A DNA stretch of 64,000 nucleotides from Callaeas wilsoni (Eukaryota; Chordata; Aves; Passeriformes; Callaeidae). A program made the translations under genes and the position numbers. Each line of letters opens with the position of its first letter. Positions within the stretch are counted from its first letter, which is position 1. Below are positions 47,613 to 60,440 of the stretch, piece by piece. The stretch is from the NCBI GenBank assembly GCA_013398955.1, contig VWPU01014893.1, positions 205,006 through 269,005 of the forward strand, read 5' to 3'. Under the pieces are notes generated by a model. It worked only from the letters and a program-made list of their open reading frames with translations. It ran no database searches and had not been told where the DNA came from.

Positions 47613-49519
47613 TTTCAGACCTGATCAGCCAAACCTACCCAGCTCCCTGGGTTACTGTCACTAAAACACATGAGGCTCCAAGACTACATGTCAGAAGAGG
47701 TGAAGTGACTCCCTCTTATTGTCCAAAACTGTTTGACCTGCACAACATGTGTGTCTGCGTAACAAAGGGAGAATGCATGTGATTAACTTTAAGGATTCCA
47801 ATAGATTTGTTTATAAACTGTGTATAAAAGCATTTGATTGCATGCTTTTCTACAAAGGATACAAAGCCAGTGCAATATTTCTTCTACAGACATTATGGGA
47901 TGATCTGTGCCCTCCATTGAAACTCACCTCCTTACTGGTGTGTACCTGTGCTGGTTCTACTACTGCACCAGATACCTGGGAAATGTTTGAACAGATTGGT
48001 TTAAGAAGTGCAAAATTAACAGAAAAATGCAATTTAGTACCTTTATTCTCATTACCCTGTAGGCCAAAGGTATGGGACTTAGTCACCAAAAAGACGATAT
48101 AATCAGCCAGTCAACACAATATTCTCATTAACAAGTTTTTATACAAGACTTCATTTATATACAAAGCATTTATTTAGGAAACAAAAGACATAGTATTGGC
48201 ATCAAGGTCTTGGAGGAGATGATAAAATATTTGGCTGCTAATAGTTGTGTGTACAATTTGACCGCCATAATCCTTGGTCATGGCTTATGACAGCAATGTT
48301 CAGGGAGTACCTGGTTTAGATCTTCTCAGCTAAAGATGATGCTGAATATAGGAGTTTACTTTCTGGGTATGCATGGAAAAAATCAGCTCTTGCACAGAAG
48401 AAATTAATTAATTCCAAAGGAGATAAAATAAACTTTGTATGTTAAAAGAAAAAAAAAAAGGTAAGAAAAGAGTTATTTTGAACAAGACTATATTTTCATA
48501 AGTTTAACATGTGTAATGGAAATTTTATATTAATTTTACATAGGTGAAACTTACCTATATGGAACTTACATATTGCAGCAAGAAGCAGTTAAAATGGTCA
48601 AATGACTGTGCTCATTCCATATTTTTTACAAGCTATAGCCCACGACTGCTGCAGTTGTATGTGCCACTTTTCTCAGCTGCACTTAAAAGAGTAAAGTCAT
48701 CATTTTGCAGTTTAAGTGTTTATTTGGCTCACTGTTTCTGAGTAAAACCAGAACTTTGAAAATGTTTGTTTCATACTTATACCATTCATTTCTCTGTGCA
48801 ACAATATATATATTTAATGGAGAGAAGGTTGCTATCATTCGGCTGGTGCAGCCAGTACTTCTGTGCACTTTACAAGATAAATATCGTTTTCTTTTTCCTC
48901 TTTAGAGTAGATTCTAATAACTTTACTCGTACCCACCAGTATATTACCATATAAATAATTCCAGTGAAGTCTATATAATTGCTTTTAAAGTGTTATTTGC
49001 TGAAAATGGATTTTATCCTTTGTTTAGATCATACAAATCCCTAAAATTTCAGCCCACAATACTTATATAATATAATATCACCGTATTTTTTGTGTCATAA
49101 CCACCAAGTTTCACTGAAGTAAATTAAAGATTTTTTTATCAGTATCAAATGAATTGGGGTCCTACCCTATGCAAATTTAGTCATAGTCTGGCTTCTTCAA
49201 AAGTACTCAGCTTTGTTCCTAATCCTGCTCCAAATTATGTCAAAGCAAAAAAATGCCAGTAATTTCAAAGGAAACACATATAATTAATATGAAGTGCTTT
49301 TGAAAATCTTACATATAGCCAATGTTTCCACTTTAACACCTGAACTACATCTTACTGCATATATTCACAGGAAATTTATATTGAGGTCAGAGGTGTTTTT
49401 GTTAATGATCTTTCAACTGCTCTTTGATACGAATATTAATACAAAGGAGTAGGAAGAAAAGCAGAATAACCTTGCTTCATTTGTATGGAAGAAGGCATAA
49501 AGCAAGAAAAGTGATAGTT
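47613..49519. other. Unannotated AT-rich noncoding DNA
   Basis: No gene was supported. A 117-codon plus-strand frame at 47,749-48,102 has no recognisable domain. Overlapping frames at 48,544-48,954 are AT-rich chance frames. A short A-rich tract lies near 48,450. Confidence 0.6.
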
Positions 49520-49585
49520 TGCTCCTGTTTAAATCAGCAGTACAATATCTGCTGACTTCAGCAGCTCCAGGATTTCCTCCTAAAT
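49520..49585 (+). repeat. Ancient amniote repeat fragment ('ATTGACTTCAATGG' type)
   Basis: 'GTTTGCTCCTGTTTAAATCA' 'GCAGTA' followed by 'TCTGCTGACTTCAGCAGCTC' 'CAGGATTTC' resembles the old sauropsid motif, where a CCTGTGTAAATCAG-like block precedes CATTGACTTCAATGGAG and CAGGATTTC. The order and spacing fit better than the individual bases. Confidence 0.45.
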
Positions 49586-52500
49586 GTATTTCAAGTTACT
49601 TAAAAGCTTCAGAGCATTCCTTCAATGAAGTAGCTTAAAAAAAGAATAAAGTCCTATTTGGTTATTAATAGATGACTGTTGCACAAATATCATATGTCAC
49701 GAAAAATGTAGCAAAAACATATACAAGCTTGAAAGCACATTTTGCTGAAAACATGTTGGAAGCATATTTCTGACAGCTAATTAAAGCTTTTCCATTCTAT
49801 CAGTCATGTTTGTGTGAGGTCCAATGAAACCTGAAATGAAATGCATTATGAAGGCTATGCATTAACAGTCAAATTCATTTTTCTCAGTACATCCAGAAAT
49901 TAAAATCTTGGTATCATTGAACTCCAATGGACATTTTACACTTGAATTATTCAAGTTTCTTTATTTCTAAAGCCACAGAATTATAAACAGGGTATTCTGG
50001 GAAAACCCTAGATGCCCTTAAGCAAGCAGATTTTGACCATATTACACTTCATCTGGGTTGAATCTCATATACAGATCAAAATATCATCTCAATTCTCAAC
50101 CAAAGCAATTTCTTTCTTACACAAAGCAGATTACTTCTGAAAAGACTGTTGTTGCACAAACATCCCAGTGCTCTTACTTCTGAGTTTAAGCAGGAGTTTT
50201 CTGTCTGAGGGCAGTTCCATTCATGCAGCCATATCCCATGAAGAATAAAAGGGGGGAACCATCCTCCCATGAAGCCCCAGGCACAATTTTTCTGCAGGTA
50301 CATGGAATTAAGCTGATCAATATCTGAGTCTGTTCCCTGACAGGAACAACTGTTTCATTCTACAGCACGGTCTATAGCCGTGATCTCTTCTCTGCAGGGT
50401 GCTTGAGGTTTTTTTCATAGAATCTCCACTTTGCAAGGCTCTCTGTGCTTCATTCACTTTTGGTGGAGCTGCAAGATGTGCAAAATTTTCAGGCCTTGGC
50501 ACTTGTTTCTGTTCACAAACAGTTCTAGAACAAGCCTGTACAAGCAACTAGAGAGTGAGAGTGTGTCCTGCAAATACAACATGGTTGCATCAGCAAGAAG
50601 TAGAAGGGCAAGAAGAAATATTCCAGTACAGAAGTTAATTGACTTTAACAGCAGGTGTATCAACATGCAAGCCTCTAGGACAGACACAGAAACGTAACGA
50701 TTGCTTTAAAACGTAGTAAACCAGCCATGTGCTTTTACTCGAGTTTAAAAAATGTGGGATTAAATGGACACCTGTGGTACTATAAGAAATCATCCTTACT
50801 TCTGATTCATGTGCTGGAGTTGAACCTGATGGGCGCAGATTATCACTCACTCAGTGAAACAGAGTATGATCTTTTCTCATGACTCTTCATAGGTGGCATG
50901 CAATTATTTGAGAATGCATAGAAGAATTATAATGGGATAAAAAATAGAAGTGAAAAATATCCTTACAAATTGCATTAGGAAGAGATTTAAAATTAAATAT
51001 AATTAACCCATTTTGTGCTGTGGCTAGAATATGGGAGTTTTGATCAGACAAGTTAAAGAATAAGCCCAGGAAGACAAATTTTCCTTTAGAAAAAAAAATT
51101 TTTAGGTCAAAAGAAATGGATTTGTATAGCAAAAAATCACGTATGTTAAATTTTACTATAACCACTAAGTTTAATTTATCTCTATTTATTGCTATATTCC
51201 TCAAATAATAGCATCAAATACCATGTATTCAATGGGGTATAATGATGCATTTTAACAAAAGTAAAGAATTGGATCAATTAAATGTTTATTAAAACTGAGT
51301 GTTAGCCAGTGATACCAGAGATGGCTTCCCTTTTTAGGAATTGACACACAGGCCTCATCAGAGAACAGAGGCTCTTCTGTCCGTGGCTGGAAGGAAAAAA
51401 GGAGAACAGTCATGGTACAGAGTCTTCTCTTGATCAGCGCCTAAATCAATGACAACTCTTGCATGACTGCTAATTCTTGCACCAACTGACAGTGCATGTT
51501 CGCTAAATCCATGCATGTGATAAGATTCTTTCAGAGCATATGAAAGAATATACCTATTAGCATTTTCTTCCTGACAGTTCACTGACAGATGTACCATTTG
51601 GATTAAAATATTTATTTTAATTGCAAGAAAGAAGAAGAGGTAGCAGTACTTGAACGAGTCATGCCACAGGACCACCATAAAATGACTTCTATTTGTTAAT
51701 GTCATTTACAAACTGCAAAAGTAACATTAGTAAGTGGAAGCACTTGATGCTAAGGGAATTAACCATACAGTAAAGAAACTTTATGGACAGATCATTAATC
51801 TCTGTCTGCAAAGAGTTAGACTTGATTTTATGCCAAATATTTTACTCTAAAGACCTTGCCAAATGGCAAAAGCTAAATTATAGAAGAAATACATTTTGAA
51901 ATAAAACCATTTAAATTTTACATCTACTGTGAGAATAGGCAAACATCATCACATTTTAAACATAGTCTCAAGATTCAATTCCTAATCCAATAAAAAAATC
52001 TAATAAAAATTGGCATAAAGTTGTAATAAAATTAATTAATGAGTTGTGTACCACACTATGTTTTCATTTCCAACTCGTTAAAACAGCAGGTTTCGCCACT
52101 CATTCTCATGTGCTACATTTCTCTCACTTTTCTTAGTGTTTGTGTGTGGGCACGAGTAGCTGAAAACTATACCTGTTCTGCTAATAACACCGCTTGACAA
52201 TTAGAAAATATTTCATCACAATGTTTCAGGGAGAAGGAAGAGCAATATTTTTGCACACTGTAAATGGGGTGAGAGAGGCAGAGGGTTATTTTCAGGACAT
52301 CTACTGCATGTGTTTAAAATGGCATCAATATTCCTAGGACATTAAATTTTGACAGAAGACGGAACAGGTCTCTGCCTGGCCCTACTTCCATGCACAGTTA
52401 AAACTGGGAGCAGTGGTTTTGTGTCCCAAGAGAAGCTGTCTGCAGTGACTGACCCATGGACCTTGGCATCCTTTGGAAGAGATCTGTGATGTGCAGAAGC

Positions 52501-55500
52501 CCTGTGAGCAGCAGGCTCCACCCTGCACAGAAGCCAGGCCAGGGCAGCAAGCTGCCTCATGGGCCAATCTGCCCAAATTGTCCATACCTGAACTCATGAG
52601 CTAACAAAGCTGGGAGCCATCTCTCATCCTGGGAGGGACAGAGCTACAATCACCTGCACCCATACAACGGAACTGTTTCATCACCTACAGCTGCATCCAA
52701 GATGTTTTTGAGTCTCTGGGCTTTGCTATCCCCCAAACCATGTCAGGCAGCTATTTGAGAGAGTACTGCTGGGCACAGGGAGAAAGCAGGAGAATGGCCA
52801 TGCCACAGGTCAGCACCGCCTGGTCCCACAGGCTTCCACACTGCTTAGTGAAGTGTAGCAGGACATAACCTCTAAGTCTTCAGCTTGCCAAGAGGGTGGG
52901 AAGCGATTGCACTCGAGGATTCAGCAGGAATTACTCCCCATTTGCCTGTCTGAGGGTGCCAAATGACTGATGGCATTAGCACGCTGACCCTTCAGCCAGG
53001 CTGCGTGCATGCAGCAGTGCTGCAGAATCCAGAGAATGGCAAAGCAAGCCAACCAGCTAACAGGAAGAGCATGGTGTTGTTAAAGCAGGTGCAAGAGGAA
53101 ATCATCAGTTCTGCTTCTTGTATATTACTTTGGCCAATATTGAAAATGTTGCAGAGAACAATTTTTTAACATCAGTAAGTTGGAGATTATTAGGTAGCAG
53201 GTATGGGATTTACAATGATTGGCAGTTACAACTCAGAGTCAATTCAAAAAAAGGAACTCACCTCAGTCTAATTAGATTATTTACAGGTCATTGCTTTCAT
53301 TTTATTGCAAATAACTGGCATGTTTAATATTTACTTACAGGAACTGCTATGGTAAAACAGTTACATATTTCTGACAAGGAAAAAAGTTCAATTTCCACAA
53401 AGTGTGCATTACAAAAAAAATCTTATAGGGATTGTTCTTTCCATCAGATGCTTAATAGGAACCTACATTTAAAAAAAACCCAAAAATTATTATATAATTT
53501 TAATGTCCATTTCTCAAAGCACTTTATAATACTCTTGTAGGAATCATATTTATTTGTCTTTTTCTGGTAAGAAACAGACACTTAAGAAATGTTATTTTAC
53601 TTTTGACACCTGTGGTAAACTTTTTTATCTTTTCTTATTTTCCAGTAATAGTAGAAAAGTTTTATAGGCTAACACAGTAAAGGAGCCAGCAGCTTCCCTG
53701 GCAAACTTCTCCTTTAAGGAGAGAGGTTTGGTCCTGGGACACAGAATGGATTTGACAAAGCTGTAATTGGAACCTATGTGATTCTTGCTCAAAGAAAAAT
53801 GCCTCATAGATTCTGATCACTTATTTATGCTTGATATTGTAATCACTTGGGTTAGTCTTCCTTGGATTTGGATGCAGCAAATCAAGGTATTGTACTTCGA
53901 GAAGTTTCTTTATGTTAAACTAGTCTGTTTAGGGACCTGGGGATGTATTCGGCTGCCAGCACACAACCACACAGTGCCACAGGGCATCTGAGAGGTACAG
54001 CACTGGCACCCTTCTGCATTCCACTGGAAACACGGGTGAGATGCCATGGGCTGTACTGATGGGTCCTCCTCAGCTATGTGTGAGCCCTGGGGTGAGAGGT
54101 CTCGGTCTCAAACCCAGTTCCAGCCTGACTGCTTTGCCATTTTAAATAAAAATCAGTCCGATGCTGTGCTGCATCGAGACCTTGCATCAAAACTCAAGAT
54201 GAGGTCCCGTTTGCTTCATGCCATTTGCCTGTAAAGATCCCAAAGGTTTTAAAGATGATGAGCAGGATCTTAAATGTGCAGGCTCTATACTGAGACACAG
54301 AAATTTTGGGTTGAATGTTTCCTCCAGAAGCCATAAAGATGTGCAGTTCCTAAGGAGAGATTTGCTGGCAGGGTAGCCCTTTATCAGGAGGAAGCTGCCT
54401 ACACTGTGGATGTGTGAGTATGAAAGAAAGAACTGATATCTCTTTGGGTGATAAAGTGCAGTTTTCTATAAGGGTTTCTGTGAGGAAACAGGGCCAGTTG
54501 AAGGAAGTGTACTCATGTGTCTGAGGGATTTGGTAAGCAATGTTAGAATAAAATTAATTTCTAGCTCAAAAATAGTATTACCTGCCCAATTCACATCCTG
54601 AGATTAGAAGTCAGGATTTTTAAACTTCTGGGGTTTCAGCTTGCAGTGAGGATTTATTGGGACAGTGTTATCAAGATTTCCCTGATTTCCCTGAAACCAT
54701 GAAAATGAGAAGCATGCCAAGAGACAAGACAGACAGAGAGAGAGAGAAATAGCAGCTTTTTCCTTGTTTGCCTCTGGAGGCCAAAACCTGAAGTATTGAA
54801 TGCAGTAAGATGCAGCAGTGGAAAATGGAAATGAGGGAGGGAATGAAGGCAGGAGGGGAGCATAAAACTGAAAAAAACAGCTGAAAGCTTTAGGGAGAGG
54901 CATAAGAGAAATAAAACCATGAAGGATCAAGTATAAAATAGAAGGGAAGTCCCTCAGGGTTAATCCAGAACCACAAAGTAGCCTTGCTATGTTATTAAAT
55001 ACCAAATTTTGTAAAAGTATCACTTAAACCATCTCTTTAATGGGATATGGCAGCTGCAAGCCAGGGCACAGTGACACTTTAAAAACAGCTGAGGAGAGGA
55101 AGGACATAATACTCTCTACAGGATGAACTTTATGAGTACATGATGTAATGAACTAAGTTGGAATCTGGCTAGGATCTTGTAGTTAAACCTTTCAGTCTTG
55201 TAAAAAAAATTCTATTAGCTATTTAACAACACCAATATTAATTTTGCATTTCACCTGGGAAAAATCCTGTGCCCTTTGCCAGCTGACTACTCCAGTACCA
55301 GCTTGGACCTAGGTTCAGTAACATCTCCAAGGAAAAAAAAAGCCGCTAACATTGTTTCCCCCTGATGTCTTTTCCTTTTATTAGTATTCTTCAAAGTAGC
55401 GCTGATCTCAGGGAATGCTACCAACTCTGCAAGGTATGACAGGGTGGCATGCAACAGTGGCACAGCTCCCATAAAAGTCTGCCTAAGAGCAAATATGACA

Positions 55501-57353
55501 AATTCTTCTGCTCTCAGATCTTTGAACTTGTGCAAACCAAAACAGTCTGGGAATGGGTTTCCATGCTGTTGACCTTGTGCTTAAATTGTTGGCTTTCATC
55601 TGGCTTAGGATGAAAGTTCACATTATTTCCCTCAGGAATAGACAGCAGTACTTGCCCTCAGTTATATTTCTCACAACTTACTCAGTTTGTCTTAATGGTA
55701 TTTATGAGGAAATTGGGAGGAAATATTACGAAAAATAGATATTTTTATTTGAATAAAAACTGGTGGCTACTGTGGCTGTAAATACTGTGACTACTGTGAT
55801 GACTATTGATATTTGGTCAAGAGGCAACTTAATTCCAACTTTTACCCTCAGTTAAAATTGTTATTTAAAGACTTCTCTGCATTTTAAAAATGGCCGTAAT
55901 TAAACTCAATTTGTTCAATTAAATGATGCAGACTTCACATATAGAGTTATATCAGTTTAAAACACATAAATCAGCACTGGCTTGCATCCATTCTAAGATG
56001 TTGTTCCTTTCATCCCATAGATGAATTTTTGGTGAGACACAATAATGGTCATGCACCAGCATCTCTGAATACTTTTTCCAATGTTTCAGTTGGCACAAAC
56101 ACATGATGTTATACCCTGCAGAGCTATTCCATTGCATTCCTACCATATTTTTGGTCAAAAGCTTTTAAACTTTAGCTATGTTTACTCTAAATAATTTAGT
56201 TTATTTTTAGGAATCAGGAGTGAAACCAGGGTGCAGTTCTGAAGAATTTGAAATTTCCAATAGGAAAAAGTTCCATTTCCTAGCCAAACCTTGCTGGACT
56301 CACACAAATAAATTCTGTGCCATATTACTCCACTGCAACCACTACAGATTACATAACACTATTTAATGAAAAAAGCTGTGAAGAATAAATCTGAAAGGCT
56401 TTTCAGAGGGTTGAAACATCAGATTTGGACCACTGCTATGCCTGGTGGATGCCCTCTTCTTACATCCTGTACACTTAAGGTACCTTAAACTCAATTCCAG
56501 GTACCTAATTTAAATCGCTTTCCTACTGAGTCCATGTATGGTGCTCTTGGCTAAAACATAAAGGCCAGAACAGCATACAATATTGATCTGAAAACACCTT
56601 CAAGCAGATTTTTTTCCAAAGTTTATCACTTAAAATTTAGCTATGCTATGTTCAGCTCCCAACCAGAATTTCTTATGATTTAGTACCACTATTTTCTCTG
56701 AAGAATAAATTTATGCAGAGCCTTCTCACTAATACGTGAAAAAGGCTGAGATCCACAAAGTTGGTTAATGGTATTACCCAAAGCTTTAAAGTAGAGAGGT
56801 CAGCTATCCATGTATCTCAGCAGCACAGAGATCACTTTGCCCATGGCTCAGGTGCTTGTCTGTAGACCTGCATGGGTGTCAAGCATCCCAGCGGTGCTAT
56901 GATTTCATGGAGCACTTTCAGTGATATTGTGACTCTACTATTATCAATGGGAAATGCTAGCTTAAAGCCAGGTTATCTGTATAAGATGCAATCGTGTTTC
57001 GATTACTAGCTAAATATAAGTCAACATTAACTCTTTGACAGGTATTTTTTGCCCATCCACAAAGGATTTTTGTGATTCTTTTTAATTAAAAAACCCCCAC
57101 ATTGAGATAGACACCAAAATTAGATTTTATTAATTTGTAACACATTGTGTCGCATTTCCCTGAACATTTCCAGGCCCATCCTGGAGTCACCTTCTGGTTA
57201 GAATTTGTGTTGGTTTAAAATCTAAAACTGTGAATTGAGCAAAAGAGGTAACAATCCAAGTATATTTATCTCTGAAGTAATGCAAATGAAACTTAGTTTT
57301 ATTCATCACAGCAGTAGACAATGTGTTTCCTAGCTTTATAAAAGAACAGAAAT
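49586..57353. other. Unannotated noncoding DNA
   Basis: No gene was supported over about 7.8 kb. A further faint motif copy may lie at 49,905-49,950 ('CATTGAACTCCAATGGACAT'). The 115-codon minus-strand frame at 51,358-51,705 has no recognisable domain. A GC-richer patch at 52,340-53,080 is unassigned. A purine-rich strand at 54,700-54,950 includes a (GA)n run and explains the 139- and 88-codon frames opposite it. No recognisable CR1 copy was seen in this span, in contrast to both flanks. Confidence 0.6.
54722..54748. repeat. (GACA)/(GA)n purine-rich repeat
   Basis: 'AGACAAGACAGACAGAGAGA' 'GAGAGA' is a short mixed repeat inside a longer purine-biased strand. Confidence 0.8.
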
Positions 57354-57600
57354 AAGACTAAAAGAGAGTAGGTTTAGATTAGATAGTAGGAAGAAATGCT
57401 TTGCTGTGAGGGTGGTGAGGCTCTGGCACAGGTTGCCCAGAGAAGTTGTGGATGCTTCGTCCCTGGAAGTATTCAAGGCCAGGCAGGGTGGGGCATTGAG
57501 CAGCCTGATCCAGTGGAAGGTGTCCCTGCCCATGGCAGGGGGGTTGGAGGAGATGATCTTTAAGATCCCTTCCAACCCAAGCTCTTTGAGTGTGTGATCC
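57354..57600 (+). mobile_element. CR1 LINE 3' end
   Basis: Signatures in order are 'AAAAGAGAGTAGGTTTAGAT' 'TAGATAGTAGGAAG', 'GCTGTGAGGGTGGTGAGGCT', 'CACAGGTTGCCCAGAGAAGT', 'CGTCCCTGGAAGTATTCAAG', 'TGTCCCTGCCCATGGCAGGG' and 'TTAAGATCCCTTCCAACCCA'. The terminal short repeat has decayed ('TGAGTGTGTGATCC'). It is 5'-truncated and noncoding. Open frames of 63-81 codons on both strands here are artefacts of the element. Confidence 0.95.
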
Positions 57601-58330
57601 AGTGAGATTGTACAGGGAATGCAAGCGCCATCAAACTGGAAGGACTGCCCAAAGAAACATCATTTTTAGTCAGGTATATAACAAATGGAGATGCTATTAC
57701 CCACAGTTCCATGACTGTTATACTGGGTCTCATTTTCCACGATCTTTTTGACCTTTATCCACAAATAAATGCAAACAGGGTTCCATGTCTACAAATAACT
57801 TACAAGGAACCACACCTTGCTGAGAAGTTTCTGTACTGAAAAGATACAGAGATATCTTTTAAATTTCCCTTATTCCTCCATTTTATTGAATAAAGATGTC
57901 CAAATTCAGAGTACTGTACACAGAAGAGCATGTTTTTAGACAAGTTTGGCAAACAGAGGGAAAAGGATTAACAGAGGTCCCTTTTAAAACCTTTTATTAT
58001 CTAGCTGTGTGAAAATTTTTTCTGGTCCATTGAGGTCCAGTGTTGCATCTGACTGTGTCAATTAACATTTTCTTCATACAGCAGAGGGTCAAATGTGTTT
58101 ATATAACTCATACAAATTTTGTTGTACTATAACTTCATCTATTCCAAAAGACTCAACTCTGAGATGCACAAGCACCAATGAGAAAGCAAACAGACCCATT
58201 TTCTGGAGATTAGTTGACTTTGGTTTCTTTTTATTATGCATCTCTATTCATTATGTTTGTATCCCTGCTCCCTATGACAAATCTCAAGAATTCAAACGAA
58301 TATTTTAGAATTTTAAACAATTTTTTTTTG
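57601..58330. other. Unannotated noncoding DNA
   Basis: About 730 bases between two CR1 tails. No gene or other repeat was recognised. Confidence 0.6.
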
Positions 58331-58378
58331 ACTAGGAGACTTTTAAAGTTCCCTTCAAACCCATGATTTTATGATTTT
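58331..58378 (+). mobile_element. CR1 LINE terminal fragment
   Basis: 'CTAGGAGACTTTTAAAGTTC' 'CCTTCAAACCCATGATTTTA' 'TGATTTT' matches the extreme CR1 3' end ('TTTAAAGTCCCTTCCAACCC' then 'ATGATT' repeats). Only about 48 bases remain, so this is a very short, heavily truncated insertion. The T run immediately upstream may belong to the target. Confidence 0.7.
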
Positions 58379-60129
58379 CTTTATTCATGGAAGCAGAGAT
58401 AACCAGAAACTATTAAAATGCATCAGCAGCTTTCAGGTACTTATCCGCCTGTTTCAGTGGGTATTCTGTTAGTTTTATATTTTCACTGACTTCCTAATAC
58501 TTGAAGTAAATATTTCAGCTAAATGTTGAGATGCCTTTTAACTACTATTGATTTTTTTATTTTTTTATTACTACTTGACATCCAGGAAATGAGAAAACAT
58601 GGGCAAAAGTGGAAGAGACATCATGGACAAACCCTGCATCCTTTTTTTTTTAAAATTTTATAGCTTGTCTGGCTGCATAATAACATTCTGGACATTGAGA
58701 GAATTTAAATGTGCCTCAAAGATGAGAATTTTAGGGCATGAGATCATTCATGGATAAAAGTGCATTTTAAAACAAACATGTTTTCCTGACAAATATTTTT
58801 ATGAGACAATTAACAGCCCTTCCCTTCACAGTTCCTTTTGAAAATAAGCAGACACTGATTCACTTCCAAGCTGCTGATGAAAAAATAAGGACCCAGAGGA
58901 AAACAAAGCAGACAGGGACAATACTGTTGATATAAATGAATGAATACATTCCATTGACAATTCAGTTTGTCAGAGAGACTCTAAATAGCCAAAAACCCCA
59001 GACTTGAAGGGAACGTAAGTTTCCTGCTGAACTCTGGCACATGATAGAGGATGAAGAATAATATCTCAAAATATTTTTCAAAAGCCAAAATTACTAAAAC
59101 TTTTTGGTTCATTAATGGTAGACAGACTTTATTAAGCATTTCCTTTTTGATAATGTTGAAATAAAATATTTTGAAATTATTAAAGTATTGTTGTATAATA
59201 TTACATTTTAGAAGTGCAAAACAAAATGCAAAAATAAAATGCATATTATTTTAAGTTATTAAGAAGCCTTCCTTAAATCAAATACAAAATTTAACATCAT
59301 AATTAACTTTGATTTAAAATAAAAGGCCTGCAAAGTCCTTTATGCTAATCTATAAGTTAATATGACAGCAGTTTGAAGTAATTCCATTAGAAGTACATAT
59401 TGACATAATCACTGGAAACGTTTTTATTTTCACAGGACAGCATTTCACCTCAAAGAGTGTTGACTAACTCTTACGCTAAGAAAACAGCCTAATGTTGGGT
59501 TATGCATCATGATAACTCATAAATTCATGGGAAATCTCATTTTATACAACTGCAGACAGCTCAGGACTCTGCTCTGCCTTTGGAAGTGACTCACTGTGAC
59601 ACACAGACACATCTGGTATTTATAGTTTCTTTTGTCCCAGCTTTGGTTGCCTTTGCTCTCATGTCAAGCCATAAAAATCCTAAGGCAATATAGAATTTCT
59701 TGAAAATAGTTTAATTGCTCACTGACATTATCTTGAGTGAAATCTAATTTAAAATGAAGACTTTGCAGGTCTTGCCAACTTGTGAAACATGCAACACTAC
59801 ATTTATTACTGAGTAAGAGAGTATCTGTCATGGCATTTAATCCGCTCAACATGAAACAAAAGGGCGATATTCTTCATTTCCAGATTTAACCACATAAAAG
59901 TTAGATGTCTCAGTGTAAGCTATCGGCCTTAAACTGCCTCAGTGGTCAGTAGAGAGAAATAGCCATTTCACATGACAATTCGTCTGACCTTTCTTAGGTA
60001 CATATTTTAAGATGAGAGGAACAGTCCTCCAGGGAATTAAAATGAGATAAACTGCCGTCTAGAAATTTGATATCTATATCTAACCTAATCACCAGAGGCT
60101 TCCTCTGCCGTCAGTAGAGAGAAATAGGC
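58379..60129. other. Unannotated AT-rich noncoding DNA
   Basis: No gene was supported. A 32-base segment at 59,945-59,976 is partly repeated 165 bases downstream. Frames at 58,981-59,244 and 59,664-59,852 are chance AT-rich frames. Confidence 0.6.
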
Positions 60130-60142
60130 TTCCTCACATGAC
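59945..60142. repeat. Short direct repeat pair, 165-bp offset
   Basis: 'GTCAGTAGAGAGAAATAG' is identical at 59,945-59,962 and 60,110-60,127. Each copy is followed after a short variable piece by 'CACATGAC'. This may be a decayed tandem duplication of a roughly 165-bp unit, though the intervening sequence was not seen to align. Confidence 0.6.
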
Positions 60143-60440
60143 CTTCATCGTCCCCAAGGCATCTAACCTCCTGAAATATGCCTCAGCCAGGCTGCAGAGC
60201 TGGGCAGTCTGGCAGCAGACTAAAATCACTGTACCCCTGCATGCAGCACAGCTTGGTAACCCATCTGCCGGAGCGCAGCCCCACATCAGTCATTTCACAC
60301 GATCTCACGGCTCAGGGCTGACCCTTCCTCTGGAATTGCACCAGGGCGCCTCGGTACCTGCCTGTGCTGCTCCGAATGCCCTCGCTCGTACTGCGGTGGT
60401 GATGCAACAAAGGAGCGTTAAAAACACTCCCTAAGTCAGG
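60130..60440. other. Small GC- and CpG-richer patch
   Basis: I count about 12 CpG dinucleotides between 60,149 and 60,417, clustered mostly after 60,268, in a window that is otherwise strongly CpG-poor. GC content is locally near half. A 98-codon plus-strand frame crosses it but shows no recognisable domain. It is short for a CpG-island promoter. It could be a weak regulatory element, the remains of a GC-rich repeat, or chance. Confidence 0.45.

Noticed and set aside
47749..48102. 117-codon plus-strand frame as a gene
   Set aside because: No family resemblance; overlaps an opposite-strand frame of 79 codons.
51358..51705. 115-codon minus-strand frame as a gene
   Set aside because: No recognisable domain or promoter context; its length is expected by chance in 64 kb.
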